Positions 52,572 to 61,711 of a stretch of 64,000 bases of DNA are shown here, piece by piece. Origin of the DNA: Brevundimonas bullata. GTDB taxonomy: Bacteria; Pseudomonadota; Alphaproteobacteria; Caulobacterales; Caulobacteraceae. The notes beneath the pieces were generated by a model. The model worked only from the letters and a program-made list of their open reading frames with translations. It did not search any database and was not told where the DNA came from. Both the position numbers and the translations under genes were made by a program. The stretch is taken from positions 1-64,000 of the forward strand of contig NZ_QLLC01000004.1 of NCBI RefSeq assembly GCF_003350205.1, in the 5' to 3' direction. Each line of letters opens with the position of its first letter. Position 1 is the stretch's first letter.

Positions 52572-54794
52572 TCAGCCGCGCGCGCGGTCCACGGTGTCGA
52601 CGGACGGATTGGCGCGCAGCGCCGCGATGATCATGGTGGCGTGACGCGCATCCTCGACCTCAACGTCGATGTCGACGTCGAAGAAGTCCTGCTGCCGATG
52701 GGCCATCGACAGGTTCAGGATGTTGCCGCCGGCCTCGCCGATGATGGTCGCCACCTGCCCGAGCACGCCGGGCGCATTGCGGATGGTGGCGCGCAGACGG
52801 GCCGAAGCCACCGCGTCCTGTTCCGCCTGCGGCGTCCATTGCAGGTCCTGCCAGACACTGTCGTCGTCAGCGAAGTCGGCCAGGGTCTGACAGTCGATGG
52901 TGTGGACCGTCAGCCCCTTGTCGGGCTCCAGGATGCCGACGATGCGGTCGCCCGGCACAGGGCTGCAACAGGCGCCGAAGTGGATGCTGACGCCCGGCGT
53001 CAGGCCGCTGCCGCGTACGAACAGGCGCGCCTGGTCATTGCCGATCCGCTTACGCTCCGGCCCTGCCTTCAGCTGGCCCTTCAGCGCGGGGAAGATGGTT
53101 TCGGCGATCTTGGTGGCGGCCAGACGACCCCGGCCAATGGCGTCGAACAGATCCTCTTCCGTCGCGATGGCGAAGGTCTTCAGCGTCTCGGTCAGCTTGA
53201 CCTCGGCCAGGGACTTGCCCGCCCGCTCCAGCGTCTGCTCCAGCGTCGCCCTGCCCAGACGCACGAACTCGTCGCGTTCGGAGGTACGGATGTGGCGGCG
53301 AATAGCCGAGCGGGCGCGGCCCGTGACGGTCAGGCTGCGCCAGTCGGTCGGCACCTCGCGCTTGGTCCCGCGAATGATCTCGACCACGTCGCCGTTCTGC
53401 AACGCCGTGCGCATCGGCTTCAGTTCGCCGTTGATCTTCACGCCCACCGCCGTATCACCGACCTCCGTGTGGACGGCGTAGGCGAAGTCCAGCGCCATGC
53501 CGCCGCGCGGCAGGGTGATCAGCGCCCCCTTGGGCGTGAAGACGAAGACCTGATCCAGGTACATTTCGAGCTTGGCGTGCTCGACCCAGTCCTCGCCGCC
53601 TTCGCCGTGCTCGATGACCTGAACCAGATGGCGCAGGTTCAGCAGCGGGTCGCGCCCGCCGTCCGCCTCCATCGCCTCGCGGTCAAAGCCGTAGGAGTGG
53701 TTCTTGTAGGCCCAGTGCGCGGCCACGCCGTCCTCGGCCACACGGTCCATGATCTCGGTGCGGATCTGCATCTCGATGCGCAAACCGCCCGGCCCGACCA
53801 CCGTGGTGTGCAAAGAGCGATAGTTGTTCGACTTGGGCGTCGAGATGAAGTCCTTGAACCGTTCCGGCACCATGGGCCAGGCGCGGTGGATGACGCCCAG
53901 GGCGCGGTAACAGTCGTCTTCGGCTTCGACGATGACACGGAAGCCGTAGATGTCCGACAGGGACGAAAAGCCGACCGACTTGCGCTGCAACTTGCGCCAG
54001 ATCGAATAGGGCGTCTTCTCGCGGCCTTTCACATGGGCGCGCACGCCGGCTTCGCTCAGCACCAGTTCGATTTCGCGCGACACGCCCTCGATGGCGCGGC
54101 CATGCTCCAGCTTCAGCGCCTCCAGACGCCGCTGAATGGCGACGCGGGCCGTGGCGTTCAGATGCTCGAACGCCAGTTCCTCAAGCTCGGAGGCGATGGA
54201 GTGGATGCCGATGGAGCGGCCCAACGGGGCATAGACTTCCAGGGTCTCGCGGCTGATGCGCTCGCGCTTCTCCGGCTTGACGTACTGGAGAGTGCGCATG
54301 TTGTGCAGGCGGTCAGCCAGCTTGACCAGCAGGACCCGCACGTCCTTGGAGATGGCCAGGATGAACTTGCGCAGGTTCTCGGCCTGGCGCGTGTGCTCAG
54401 CCTGAAGCTCCAGTCGCGACAGCTTGGTCACGCCCTCGACCAGGACAGCGACCTCTTCGCCGAACATGGCGGCGATGTCGTCGCGCGTCGCCGAAGTGTC
54501 CTCGACCACATCGTGCAGCAGGGCGGTGACGATGGTCGCCGTATCCAGCTTGTAGTCGGTCAGGATACCCGCGACCTGGATGGGATGCGCGAAATAGGGA
54601 TCGCCCGAGGCCCGCAGCTGCGAGCCGTGCATCTTCATCGCATAAACATAGGCCTTGTTGAGCAGGGCCTCGTCCGCGGTGGGGTCATAGGCCTTGACCG
54701 CCTCGATCAGTTCGAACTGGCGCATGATCGGCGCGCGTTTGGCTTCAGACACTTGGGACACGGACTGGGGGGACTCGGAGACTTCAGACGACAA
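52572..54794 (-). CDS. spoT: Bifunctional (p)ppGpp synthetase/hydrolase (Rel/SpoT), 740 aa
   Basis: The single long RSH enzyme of alphaproteobacteria, which makes and degrades (p)ppGpp in starvation. The HD hydrolase domain is intact (YFAHPIQVAGIL, ALLHDVVEDTSATRDD, LADRLHNMRTL); the synthetase domain includes SLSDIYGFRVIVE and EMQIRTEIMDRVAEDGVAAHW (in parts); a TGS domain (VFVFTPKGALITLPRGG), a cysteine segment (FGACCSPVPGD) and a C-terminal ACT domain follow. The ATG/TTG choice is unclear: the longest frame starts at TTG and a conserved-looking ATG (MRQFELIEA) lies 23 codons further on. 119 bp after rpoZ. Confidence 0.96.
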   Translation of the reverse strand: MSSEVSESPQSVSQVSEAKRAPIMRQFELIEAVKAYDPTADEALLNKAYVYAMKMHGSQLRASGDPYFAHPIQVAGILTDYKLDTATIVTALLHDVVEDTSATRDDIAAMFGEEVAVLVEGVTKLSRLELQAEHTRQAENLRKFILAISKDVRVLLVKLADRLHNMRTLQYVKPEKRERISRETLEVYAPLGRSIGIHSIASELEELAFEHLNATARVAIQRRLEALKLEHGRAIEGVSREIELVLSEAGVRAHVKGREKTPYSIWRKLQRKSVGFSSLSDIYGFRVIVEAEDDCYRALGVIHRAWPMVPERFKDFISTPKSNNYRSLHTTVVGPGGLRIEMQIRTEIMDRVAEDGVAAHWAYKNHSYGFDREAMEADGGRDPLLNLRHLVQVIEHGEGGEDWVEHAKLEMYLDQVFVFTPKGALITLPRGGMALDFAYAVHTEVGDTAVGVKINGELKPMRTALQNGDVVEIIRGTKREVPTDWRSLTVTGRARSAIRRHIRTSERDEFVRLGRATLEQTLERAGKSLAEVKLTETLKTFAIATEEDLFDAIGRGRLAATKIAETIFPALKGQLKAGPERKRIGNDQARLFVRGSGLTPGVSIHFGACCSPVPGDRIVGILEPDKGLTVHTIDCQTLADFADDDSVWQDLQWTPQAEQDAVASARLRATIRNAPGVLGQVATIIGEAGGNILNLSMAHRQQDFFDVDIDVEVEDARHATMIIAALRANPSVDTVDRARG

Positions 54795-54913
54795 CGGCGC
54801 CGCCCCGGTAGGGAGCGACGCCGACTGGTCTATCTGATTCGCGACTTCGACCGGCGACGGGCCCGCGGGGGACCGCGCCGGAAGGATGGTTACGCCATTG
54901 ACTGGCTCAGCCG

Positions 54914-55273
54914 TCAGTAGCGTTCCTCCTGGCCGCCGTCCCGGTCGCTTTGCAGCGCGCGGATCAGTTCGGCTTCGGCCATGTTCATGTGCTGGGGCTC
55001 GGCCAGCAGGGCGACGACTTCTGCTTCGTCCTCAGCTTCGGTACGCTCATCAACGCGTTGCAGCGTGGTGATGATGTTCTCGCGCAGTTCGTCGGGCACG
55101 ACGGTGTCTTCGGCGATTTCGCGCAGGGCCACGACAGGGTTCTTGTCGTTATCGCGATCCAGCGTCAGAGGCGCGCCGTTGGCGATGTTGCGGGCGCGGT
55201 GGCCGGCCAGCAGAACCAGACCAAAGCGGTTCGGCACCTTCTCGATGCAATCTTCGACAGTGACGCGGGCCAT
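54914..55273 (-). CDS. rpoZ: DNA-directed RNA polymerase subunit omega, 119 aa
   Basis: Omega helps assemble RNA polymerase and contributes to ppGpp response. The start [30 protein letters not shown] (in part) and the [15 protein letters not shown] block are the family signature. The C-terminal tail is acidic and longer than in E. coli, typical for alphaproteobacteria. I use the ATG giving MARVTVED; an upstream start adds 11 residues. Adjacent to spoT on the same strand, as in most proteobacteria. Confidence 0.95.
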   Translation of the reverse strand: MARVTVEDCIEKVPNRFGLVLLAGHRARNIANGAPLTLDRDNDKNPVVALREIAEDTVVPDELRENIITTLQRVDERTEAEDEAEVVALLAEPQHMNMAEAELIRALQSDRDGGQEERY

Positions 55274-55366
55274 GAAATTCCTCTGGCGGCAGGGAGAACC
55301 GCACAAAATATAGGGTTAGGCGTGATTGTGCAACGCCGCGAAGGCCGGAATGCGGCGCAAACCTCC

Positions 55367-55909
55367 CTATAGACGGCGTTGAGGGCGGGCGTCGACCCCG
55401 ACCGTGCAGGTCGTCGCCAAGTCCTGGGCCACGCCCTCGACCGTCGGGTGACGCCAGTCCGGCGCGATCTCGGCCAGAGGCCCCATGACAAACAGGCGCT
55501 CGGCCGCGCGCGGATGCGGCAGAATCAGCCCCTCCAGATCGCCGTTCAGCCGGCCATAGGCGATCAGATCCAGGTCCAGGGTGCGCGGCGCGTTGCGAAC
55601 GCTGCGCCGTCTGTCAAAGATATCCTCGATCCGCGCCAGCTTGCCCATCAGCGCGCGCGGGTCATGTTCCGTGCGTACGATCACCACCCCGTTCAGGAAG
55701 GGCGGATCGGTCGGATCAGGCCAAGCCTGCGACGACCACCAGGACGACCGCGCCAGCACGTCAATGCCCTCGGCGCGAAAACGGGCCAGGGCCGCCTCCA
55801 GAGACTCTTCGCAAGACGCCCAAACGCCCTTGTCATTGCAGCCCAGCGCGACGATGACTGCACCGTCCAGATCGAGGTCGCCCTCGGGGATTTCGGTCGG
55901 GACGCTCAT
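55367..55909 (-). CDS. folK: 2-amino-4-hydroxy-6-hydroxymethyldihydropteridine pyrophosphokinase, 180 aa
   Basis: FolK transfers pyrophosphate from ATP to the pterin in folate synthesis. The N-terminal VIVALGCNDKG and the signature RTLDLDLIAYG with the metal-binding Asp pair are present, and LILPHPRAAERLFVMGPLAEIAP completes the fold. About 14 acidic residues precede the core. I take the ATG giving MSVPTEIPEG; the longer frame is the antisense of the adjacent gene. Divergent from the NYN nuclease with 30 bp between starts. Confidence 0.93.
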   Translation of the reverse strand: MSVPTEIPEGDLDLDGAVIVALGCNDKGVWASCEESLEAALARFRAEGIDVLARSSWWSSQAWPDPTDPPFLNGVVIVRTEHDPRALMGKLARIEDIFDRRRSVRNAPRTLDLDLIAYGRLNGDLEGLILPHPRAAERLFVMGPLAEIAPDWRHPTVEGVAQDLATTCTVGVDARPQRRL

Positions 55910-55939
55910 ATTCTCGACCATTTCCACGGACTCATATTC

Positions 55940-56521
55940 ATGACTGGCCACACGGGCGACCGCATCGCCTTGTTCATCGACGGCGCCAACCTCTATTCGG
56001 CGGCTCGCGCGCTCAACGTCGATCTCGACTTCAGAAAGCTGTCCGACTGGTTCGGCCAGAAGGGCCAGCTGGTCCGCGCCTATTATTACACGGCGATTGT
56101 CGAGGGCGAAGAGTTCTCGCCCGTGCGTCCGCTGGTCGACTGGCTCGACTACAACGGCTTCACCGTGACGACCAAGCCGGCCAAACGCTTCACCGACGCC
56201 CAGGGCCACAGCCGCATCAAGGGCAATATGGACATGGAGATCGCCGTCGACATGATGGAGCTGGCCCCACGGCTGGATCACATCTTCCTGTTCTCAGGCG
56301 ACGGCGACTTCCGCCGGCTGGTTGAGGCCATTCAGGCCAAGGGCGTGCGCGTCACCGTGGTCTCGACCACCCGCTGCCAGCCGCCCCAGATCGCCGACGA
56401 ACTGCGCCGTCAGGCCGACGCCTTCATCGACCTGTCCGACGTCATGATCCACTTCAGCAAGCCAAAGACTTCGATGAACCAGGGCGTCGCCCGCACCCTG
56501 GACCGGAGCGACCGCGCGTGA
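55940..56521 (+). CDS. NYN domain (LabA/DUF88) RNase-like protein, 193 aa
   Basis: A PIN-like NYN domain of the LabA/DUF88 family. The acidic active-site residues are visible: ALFIDGANLYSAA, KGNMDMEIAVDMM, and FLFSGDGDFRRLVEA followed by VTVVSTT. These metal-binding Asp residues are complete, so nuclease activity is plausible; family members act on RNA. The C-terminal part (FIDLSDVMIHFSK) closes the fold. The ATG at 55940 is supported by family start (TGHTGDRIALFIDG). Stop and the next start overlap as GTGA. Confidence 0.9.
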   Translation: MTGHTGDRIALFIDGANLYSAARALNVDLDFRKLSDWFGQKGQLVRAYYYTAIVEGEEFSPVRPLVDWLDYNGFTVTTKPAKRFTDAQGHSRIKGNMDMEIAVDMMELAPRLDHIFLFSGDGDFRRLVEAIQAKGVRVTVVSTTRCQPPQIADELRRQADAFIDLSDVMIHFSKPKTSMNQGVARTLDRSDRA

Positions 56522-57162
56522 GCCGCGCCCTGAACCCTGAACCGGCGCGCGACTGCCCCTTGTGCCCGCGCCTGGTCGCCTATCGGCAGGAGAACGTCCG
56601 TCAGAACCCGGACTGGTGGAACGGCCCCGCCCCCTCTTTCGGCGATCCCAACGCCCGCCTGCTGATCGCGGGCCTGGCACCGGGCCGTATGGGGGCCAAC
56701 CGCACGGGCCGCCCCTTCACCGGCGACCACGCAGGCTGGCTGCTGTTCGACACCTTGAAGAAGACCGGCTTCGCGCACGGGACCTATGATCCTGACGGCA
56801 AGGACGACCTGACGCTGACAGACTGCATGATCACCAATGCGGTCCGTTGCGCCCCGCCGCTGAACAAGCCGACGGGCGAAGAGGAGAATACCTGCCGTCC
56901 CTTCCTGATCGACCGGCTGGCCGCCCTGCCCCGACTGAAGGTCATCGTCACCCTGGGCGACGTTTCGCGACGCAGCATCCTGCGAACCCTGGGTTATCCC
57001 GGCACGGCCATCCCCGCCGGGCACGGGGTCGAGGGCAAGGTCGGCGCCTATACAATCATCAACAGCTATCACTGCTCGCGCCTGAACACGAACACGGGCC
57101 GCCTGACGCCGGAGATGTTCGAGGAGATCTTCCACCGGGCCAAGGCGGCGCTGGAAGACTGA
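56518..57162 (+). CDS. Uracil-DNA glycosylase, family 5-like, 214 aa
   Basis: A uracil-DNA glycosylase of the iron-sulphur superfamily. Motif 1 is IAGLAPGRMGANRTGRPFTGD, close to the family 5 (UDGb) pattern; motif 2 is YHCSRLNTNTGRLT. Cysteines for a [4Fe-4S] cluster are CPLCPRL near the N-terminus and VRCAPPLNKPTGEEENTC in the middle. Family 5 enzymes excise uracil and other deaminated bases. The GTG start overlaps the upstream NYN stop, so the genes are translationally coupled. It reads toward a palindromic repeat region. Confidence 0.88.
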   Translation: MSRALNPEPARDCPLCPRLVAYRQENVRQNPDWWNGPAPSFGDPNARLLIAGLAPGRMGANRTGRPFTGDHAGWLLFDTLKKTGFAHGTYDPDGKDDLTLTDCMITNAVRCAPPLNKPTGEEENTCRPFLIDRLAALPRLKVIVTLGDVSRRSILRTLGYPGTAIPAGHGVEGKVGAYTIINSYHCSRLNTNTGRLTPEMFEEIFHRAKAALED

Positions 57163-57168
57163 GCTTAT

Positions 57169-57293
57169 TTCCTCCCCATTCCATGGGGAGGTGGATCGGA
57201 CGCGACGGAAGGGGCGACTCGACGGTCAGCGTCTGTGCCACCCCCTCCACCACTACGTGGTCCCCCTCCCCATAGTCATGGGGAGGAAAAGCA
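57169..57293. repeat. 125-bp intergenic palindromic repeat
   Basis: It opens with CCTCCCCATTCCATGGGGAGG and closes with CCTCCCCATAGTCATGGGGA, so each end is itself a hairpin and the inner part contains GGTGG and CCACC matches. It fills the gap between convergent genes and contains no ORF. The layout is that of MITE-like or BIME-like repeats. Confidence 0.7.
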
Positions 57294-57297
57294 GACC

Positions 57298-58515
57298 TCA
57301 ACCGCCGCCGGCGACCTCTCCGGCCACCATCACCGGCGCCGAGGGTTCGCGGAAGTAGCGGTCGATGCCCTCGGCGACTGAGCGCATCAGGCGGCGACGG
57401 GCGCGCTCGTCGGTCAGGACGCGCTCATCCTCTGGATTGGTGATGAAGCCCATTTCGAGCAGGACGGCCGGAACATCTGGCGCCAGCAGGACGGCCAGAC
57501 CGGCGTCGCGATGGCTGCGGCGCAGCAGCGGATGGCTGTCGCCTTCCAGATGCGTCAGCAGGACCCGCGCGAACTGGGCCGAACGATTCTGGGTGGCGCG
57601 CTGGGTCATGTCCAGCAGGATGCGGTCGACCGAGGGGTCACGCCCCGGCAGACGCAGTTCACGCTGCCAGTCGTCGCCGCGCGTGAACTCGCGCACCGCG
57701 CGGCCCGCGCCCTGCTCCGACAGGGTATAGACGCTGGCGCCGCGCAGGGCTGGATCGGTCCCGGCGTCGGCGTGCAGAGAGATAAAGAGATCAGCCCCCG
57801 CATCGCGCGCGATCTGCACCCGGCGGCCATGAATGACATAGACGTCGCTGTCGCGCGTCAGACGCACGCGATAGCGGCCCGTGCGCTCGATCGCAGCCTT
57901 CAGCTCGCGCGCGGCGGCCAGGGTGACGGCTTTTTCCTGAGCGTGGACGCCTTGAGCGCCCGGGTCGCGGCCACCATGCCCGGCGTCGATGACGATCAGA
58001 GGCTTTTCCTTGCGCGCTTGCTCGCGACGCGGCGGCGTGCTGGTCGCAACCGCAGCGGCGGCGCCCGTGGCCTTCAGGTCGATGACGTAGCGATAGTGTT
58101 GAACCCCGTCGCCCGGCGGCAGCAGGAAGCGGCGCTCGATCTCGGCTCCGCGCGCCAGATCCAGACGGATGCGTGACGACGTGCCGGCAGAGCTGACTTC
58201 ATAGCCGCGCACCAGGCCCGAGCCATTGCCGCCCAGCCCCCTGCCCGGCGCCACGTCCGACAGGGCCACCACGACGCGGCCGGTCGTGCCGTCCTCGATC
58301 ACCTGTCCACGCGTGGTCTTGCCCAGGTCGAGCACGACCCGCGTGCGCTGGGCGTCGCCGCCAAAGCGAATAGAGGAAATCTGACCGTCCGGTCCAAAGG
58401 CCAGGCCGCGGCCAGCCGTCAGCACGACGGCGCAAATCACGACGAAGGCCAGGCCCGTCATCGCCCATTCACGCACGCCCCAACGGGCCAGATTGTTACG
58501 CCACCGGCCATACAT
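57298..58515 (-). CDS. N-acetylmuramoyl-L-alanine amidase (AMIN plus Amidase_3), 405 aa
   Basis: A cell-wall amidase that cuts the bond between muramic acid and the stem peptide. A signal-anchor (MTGLAFVVICAVVLTAGRGLAF) leads to a region like AMIN (about 40-160, binding to the septal wall). The zinc amidase_3 domain follows with VIDAGHGGRDPGAQG, the metal His in LFISLHADAG and the late Glu in VLLEMGFITNPEDE. In Caulobacterales such an AmiC is required for daughter-cell separation. It is divergent from rne with 454 bp between; a 15-residue basic N-terminus precedes the signal. Confidence 0.95.
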   Translation of the reverse strand: MYGRWRNNLARWGVREWAMTGLAFVVICAVVLTAGRGLAFGPDGQISSIRFGGDAQRTRVVLDLGKTTRGQVIEDGTTGRVVVALSDVAPGRGLGGNGSGLVRGYEVSSAGTSSRIRLDLARGAEIERRFLLPPGDGVQHYRYVIDLKATGAAAAVATSTPPRREQARKEKPLIVIDAGHGGRDPGAQGVHAQEKAVTLAAARELKAAIERTGRYRVRLTRDSDVYVIHGRRVQIARDAGADLFISLHADAGTDPALRGASVYTLSEQGAGRAVREFTRGDDWQRELRLPGRDPSVDRILLDMTQRATQNRSAQFARVLLTHLEGDSHPLLRRSHRDAGLAVLLAPDVPAVLLEMGFITNPEDERVLTDERARRRLMRSVAEGIDRYFREPSAPVMVAGEVAGGG

Positions 58516-58969
58516 GGACGGACTTCACCCTTCTGGTTCAAGCCACAATAAGGGCCAAACCTGCTAAGGATTTCGTTAACTCATGTAACGGCGGCGGTTC
58601 TTTTATTTTCCACAAGTTAGGCCTATGGTGTGATCCGTTCGCGAACGATCGCGCCCTCTGCACATTGACGCAGGGCGGGCGCGCCCTCCTCGCAACGCTG
58701 ACTTTCACCTCATTCCGAGGATCGCCCGGCCTGGCCGACGATCTGACGAAAGGGTCCGGGGCGCGGCCTTGAACGGCGCGTTCGGACCCAGGACCGACAG
58801 AACCTCATGGGCCGACCCGCCTGCGCTCCCGACCGGCATTCTGATGCCGCTCTCGCATTTTGCGAGGGGATGACGCGCGCCCTGGCCCCCATTTCCATTC
58901 GGCGAGCCGCCCCCTTGTCTGCGGATGTATCCGCAGGGCCCGGCCTGGCGCGCCAGAGAGAGACCATCC
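58516..58969. other. 454-bp region with the rne promoter and long leader
   Basis: No gene is credible here. The left part has AT-rich stretches (about 58565-58625) likely to hold promoters for both divergent genes. CGTTCGCGAACG at 58636-58647 is a perfect 12-base palindrome between GATC sequences. Nearby GC-rich inverted repeats (around 58660-58690) would fold in RNA. Long structured leaders are known to let RNase E regulate its own mRNA in E. coli; the same here is inference. Confidence 0.5.
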
Positions 58970-61657
58970 ATGTCAAAAACAATGCTGATCGACGCGGCGC
59001 ACGCGGAAGAAACCCGCGTCGCCATCGTGGACGGACGCCAGGTTGAGGAATTCGATTTCGAATCCACGGCCCGCCGCCAGCTTCGCGGCAACATCTACCT
59101 CGCCAAGGTCACGCGCGTAGAGCCAAGCCTTCAGGCGGCTTTCATCGAGTACGGCGGCAATCGTCACGGCTTCCTGGCCTTCAACGAAATCCACCCGGAC
59201 TATTATCAGATCCCGGTCGCCGACCGCGAAGCCATCATGGCCGAAGCGCATTCGGACGACGATGATCACGATGATCTGGGCCGTGAAGGCGACGACGAGT
59301 CCGAAGGCGGCCTGGCCGACGAGGAACGCCTGAAGCGCCGCCTGATGCGCCGCTACAAGATCCAGGACGTCATCAAGCGCCGTCAGATCCTGCTGGTGCA
59401 GGTCGTCAAAGACGAGCGCGGCGCCAAGGGCGCGGCCCTGACCACCTGGCTGTCGCTGGCGGGCCGCTACTGCGTCCTCATGCCCAACACCGGCAAGGGC
59501 GGCGGCATCTCGCGCAAGATCACCAACACCTCCGACCGTCGCCGCCTGAAGGCCGCCGCCTCGGCGCTGAAAGTGCCCAAGGGCATGGGCCTGATCATCC
59601 GCACGGCCGGCGCCAAGCGCACCAAGGCCGAGATCAAGCGCGACTACGAATACCTGCTGCGCCTGTGGGAGACGATCCGCGAGAACACGCTGAAGTCGAA
59701 CGCCCCGGCCGTCATCTACGAAGAAGAAAACCTGGTCCGTCGCGCCGTACGCGACATGTACGACAAGGACTTCGACGGCATTCAGGTCGAGGGTCTGGAA
59801 GGCTTCAAGGAAGCCCGCGACTTCATGCGCGTGCTGATGCCGTCGCAGGCCAAGAAGATTCATCTGTATCAGGGCTCCAAGCCCCTGTTCGCCGCCAACG
59901 GCATTGAAGAACTGCTGACGCAGATCCACCAGCCGGTCGTGCCGCTGAAGTCGGGCGGCTATCTGGTGATCAACCAGACCGAAGCCCTGGTCGCCATCGA
60001 CGTGAACTCAGGCCGCTCCACCAAGGAGCGCAATGTCGAGGCCACCGCGACCAAGACCAATCTGGAAGCCGCCGTCGAGGCCGCCCGCCAGCTGCGTTTG
60101 CGCGACCTCGCCGGCCTGATCGTCATCGACTTCATCGACATGGATGAAGGCAAGAACAACCGCGCCGTCGAGAAGGCGCTGAAGGACGCGCTGGCCAAGG
60201 ATCGCGCCCGCATCCAGATGGGCCGCATCTCGGGCTTCGGCCTGATGGAAATCAGCCGCCAGCGCCGCCGTCTGGGCGTGATCGAAGGCGCCACTGAGGT
60301 CTGCCCCCACTGCCAGGGCGCAGGCCGTATCCGCTCGGCGGAATCGGCGGCTCTGGTGACGCTGCGCGCCGTGGACATCGAGGCGGGCCGCAACGGCGCC
60401 GGCTCGGTCAACCTGCGCGTCTCGACCGCCGTCGCCCTCTACATCCTGAACCACAAGCGCGACTATCTGCAGCGCCTGCTGGAACAGCGCGGCCTGAACG
60501 TCGTCATCCTGATCGACGACACCCTGGCCCAGGGCGAGCACGCCATCGAGCGCACCTCGACCAACGAGGACTTCGTGCCGATCGTCACCCACATCTCGGC
60601 CGCCGACCTGGACGACGGCTTCGACGACAGCGCCTTCGACCATGAGGACGAAGACGAGGACGACGAGGTCATCGACGGCGACGACGAGGACGACGCCGAT
60701 CTGGACCGCGAAGACAGCGACGACGACGAGCCGCGCGAGCGCGCCGAAGCCGTCGACGGCGAAGGCCGTGGTCGTGGCCGCCGCCGCCGCCGTCGTGGCG
60801 GTCGCCAAGAAGAAGGCTCGGATGAAACCGCCGCCGTCGATGTTGTCGCCGCTGACGACGAAGACGATGACAGCGAGGCCGGCCGTCGCCGTCGTCGCGG
60901 TCGTCGTGGCGGTCGCCGCATGCGTGAAGACGGCGAACGCGACGCCTTCACCTGGGTGCGCGGTCGCACGCCGTCGCTGGACGATCCTTACGTCTGGTTC
61001 GACCCGATCAACCCCGCCCCCTCGCCCCGCAGCGAACGCGCGCCGGTCGAAGCCTCGGAAGCCCGCGACGTCGAAGAAATCATTGGCGAACGTCCCGAGG
61101 GCGAACGCGCTGATCGCGAAGGCGGCCGCTCGCGCCGTCGCCGTGGTCGGGGTCGCGGTCGTGACCGCGCCGGCCTGCCCCACGAGACCAAGGTCGAGGA
61201 CCGCGCCGTCAACGAGGGCCTGCCCCCCGTCGGCTCGCCGGACACGCCCATCGCCACGATCATCCCTGCGGATGACGCCGTCGCTGCGGACGCGCCGGAT
61301 GCGGTTGTCGAAACCGCCGAAGCGCCCAAGCGTCGTCGCGTGCGCCGCAAGGTCAGCGCCGATGTCGCCGGCGTGATCGAAGCCCCGGTTGAAGCGGAGG
61401 CCGAAACTGACGTCGAAGTCGCCGTCGAGGCTGAAGCCGTCGCCATCCCCGCCCAGTTGGACGTGGAGCCCGTGGTCGCCGCCAAGGTTGAGGCCGCCAT
61501 CGAGCAGGCCATGGCGCCGACGCCCGAGCCGGTCGCCATCGTCGAGCCCACGCCTGCACCGACGCCCGAAGTCGATGTCGCCGCCATCATCGCCGAAGAC
61601 CCCAACCAGATCGGCGCGCCGCCTGAGAAGCCGAAGCGCGGCTGGTGGCGCCGTTGA
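58970..61657 (+). CDS. rne: Ribonuclease E, 895 aa
   Basis: RNase E starts mRNA decay and processes rRNA, and scaffolds the degradosome. The S1 domain (about 35-130: GNIYLAKVTRVEPSLQAAFIEYGG) contains an acidic insertion (SDDDDHDDLGREGDDE). The catalytic part has AIDVNSGRSTKERNVE, LIVIDFIDMDE with metal-binding Asp residues, and a zinc-link CPHCQGAGRI. The C-terminal half is disordered, alternating acidic and arginine-rich blocks for RNA and helicase binding. It ends GWWRR, the known PNPase-binding peptide of Caulobacter RNase E. The ATG giving MSKTMLID is used, preceded by GAGAGA; the longer frame lacks support. Confidence 0.97.
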   Translation: MSKTMLIDAAHAEETRVAIVDGRQVEEFDFESTARRQLRGNIYLAKVTRVEPSLQAAFIEYGGNRHGFLAFNEIHPDYYQIPVADREAIMAEAHSDDDDHDDLGREGDDESEGGLADEERLKRRLMRRYKIQDVIKRRQILLVQVVKDERGAKGAALTTWLSLAGRYCVLMPNTGKGGGISRKITNTSDRRRLKAAASALKVPKGMGLIIRTAGAKRTKAEIKRDYEYLLRLWETIRENTLKSNAPAVIYEEENLVRRAVRDMYDKDFDGIQVEGLEGFKEARDFMRVLMPSQAKKIHLYQGSKPLFAANGIEELLTQIHQPVVPLKSGGYLVINQTEALVAIDVNSGRSTKERNVEATATKTNLEAAVEAARQLRLRDLAGLIVIDFIDMDEGKNNRAVEKALKDALAKDRARIQMGRISGFGLMEISRQRRRLGVIEGATEVCPHCQGAGRIRSAESAALVTLRAVDIEAGRNGAGSVNLRVSTAVALYILNHKRDYLQRLLEQRGLNVVILIDDTLAQGEHAIERTSTNEDFVPIVTHISAADLDDGFDDSAFDHEDEDEDDEVIDGDDEDDADLDREDSDDDEPRERAEAVDGEGRGRGRRRRRRGGRQEEGSDETAAVDVVAADDEDDDSEAGRRRRRGRRGGRRMREDGERDAFTWVRGRTPSLDDPYVWFDPINPAPSPRSERAPVEASEARDVEEIIGERPEGERADREGGRSRRRRGRGRGRDRAGLPHETKVEDRAVNEGLPPVGSPDTPIATIIPADDAVAADAPDAVVETAEAPKRRRVRRKVSADVAGVIEAPVEAEAETDVEVAVEAEAVAIPAQLDVEPVVAAKVEAAIEQAMAPTPEPVAIVEPTPAPTPEVDVAAIIAEDPNQIGAPPEKPKRGWWRR

Positions 61658-61711
61658 TCGGACACGATTAGGCTTGAAGACACGGGGGAGACTGTCGCTC
61701 TGGAGTACGTC

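Noticed and set aside
52560..54920. 786-residue plus-strand frame opposite spoT
   Set aside because: Antisense shadow caused by high GC and biased codon position; spoT is complete with all domains.
58560..58585. CtrA site upstream of rne/amidase
   Set aside because: TTAACTCATGTAAC looks similar but the spacing between half-sites is six, not seven, and the second half is incomplete.
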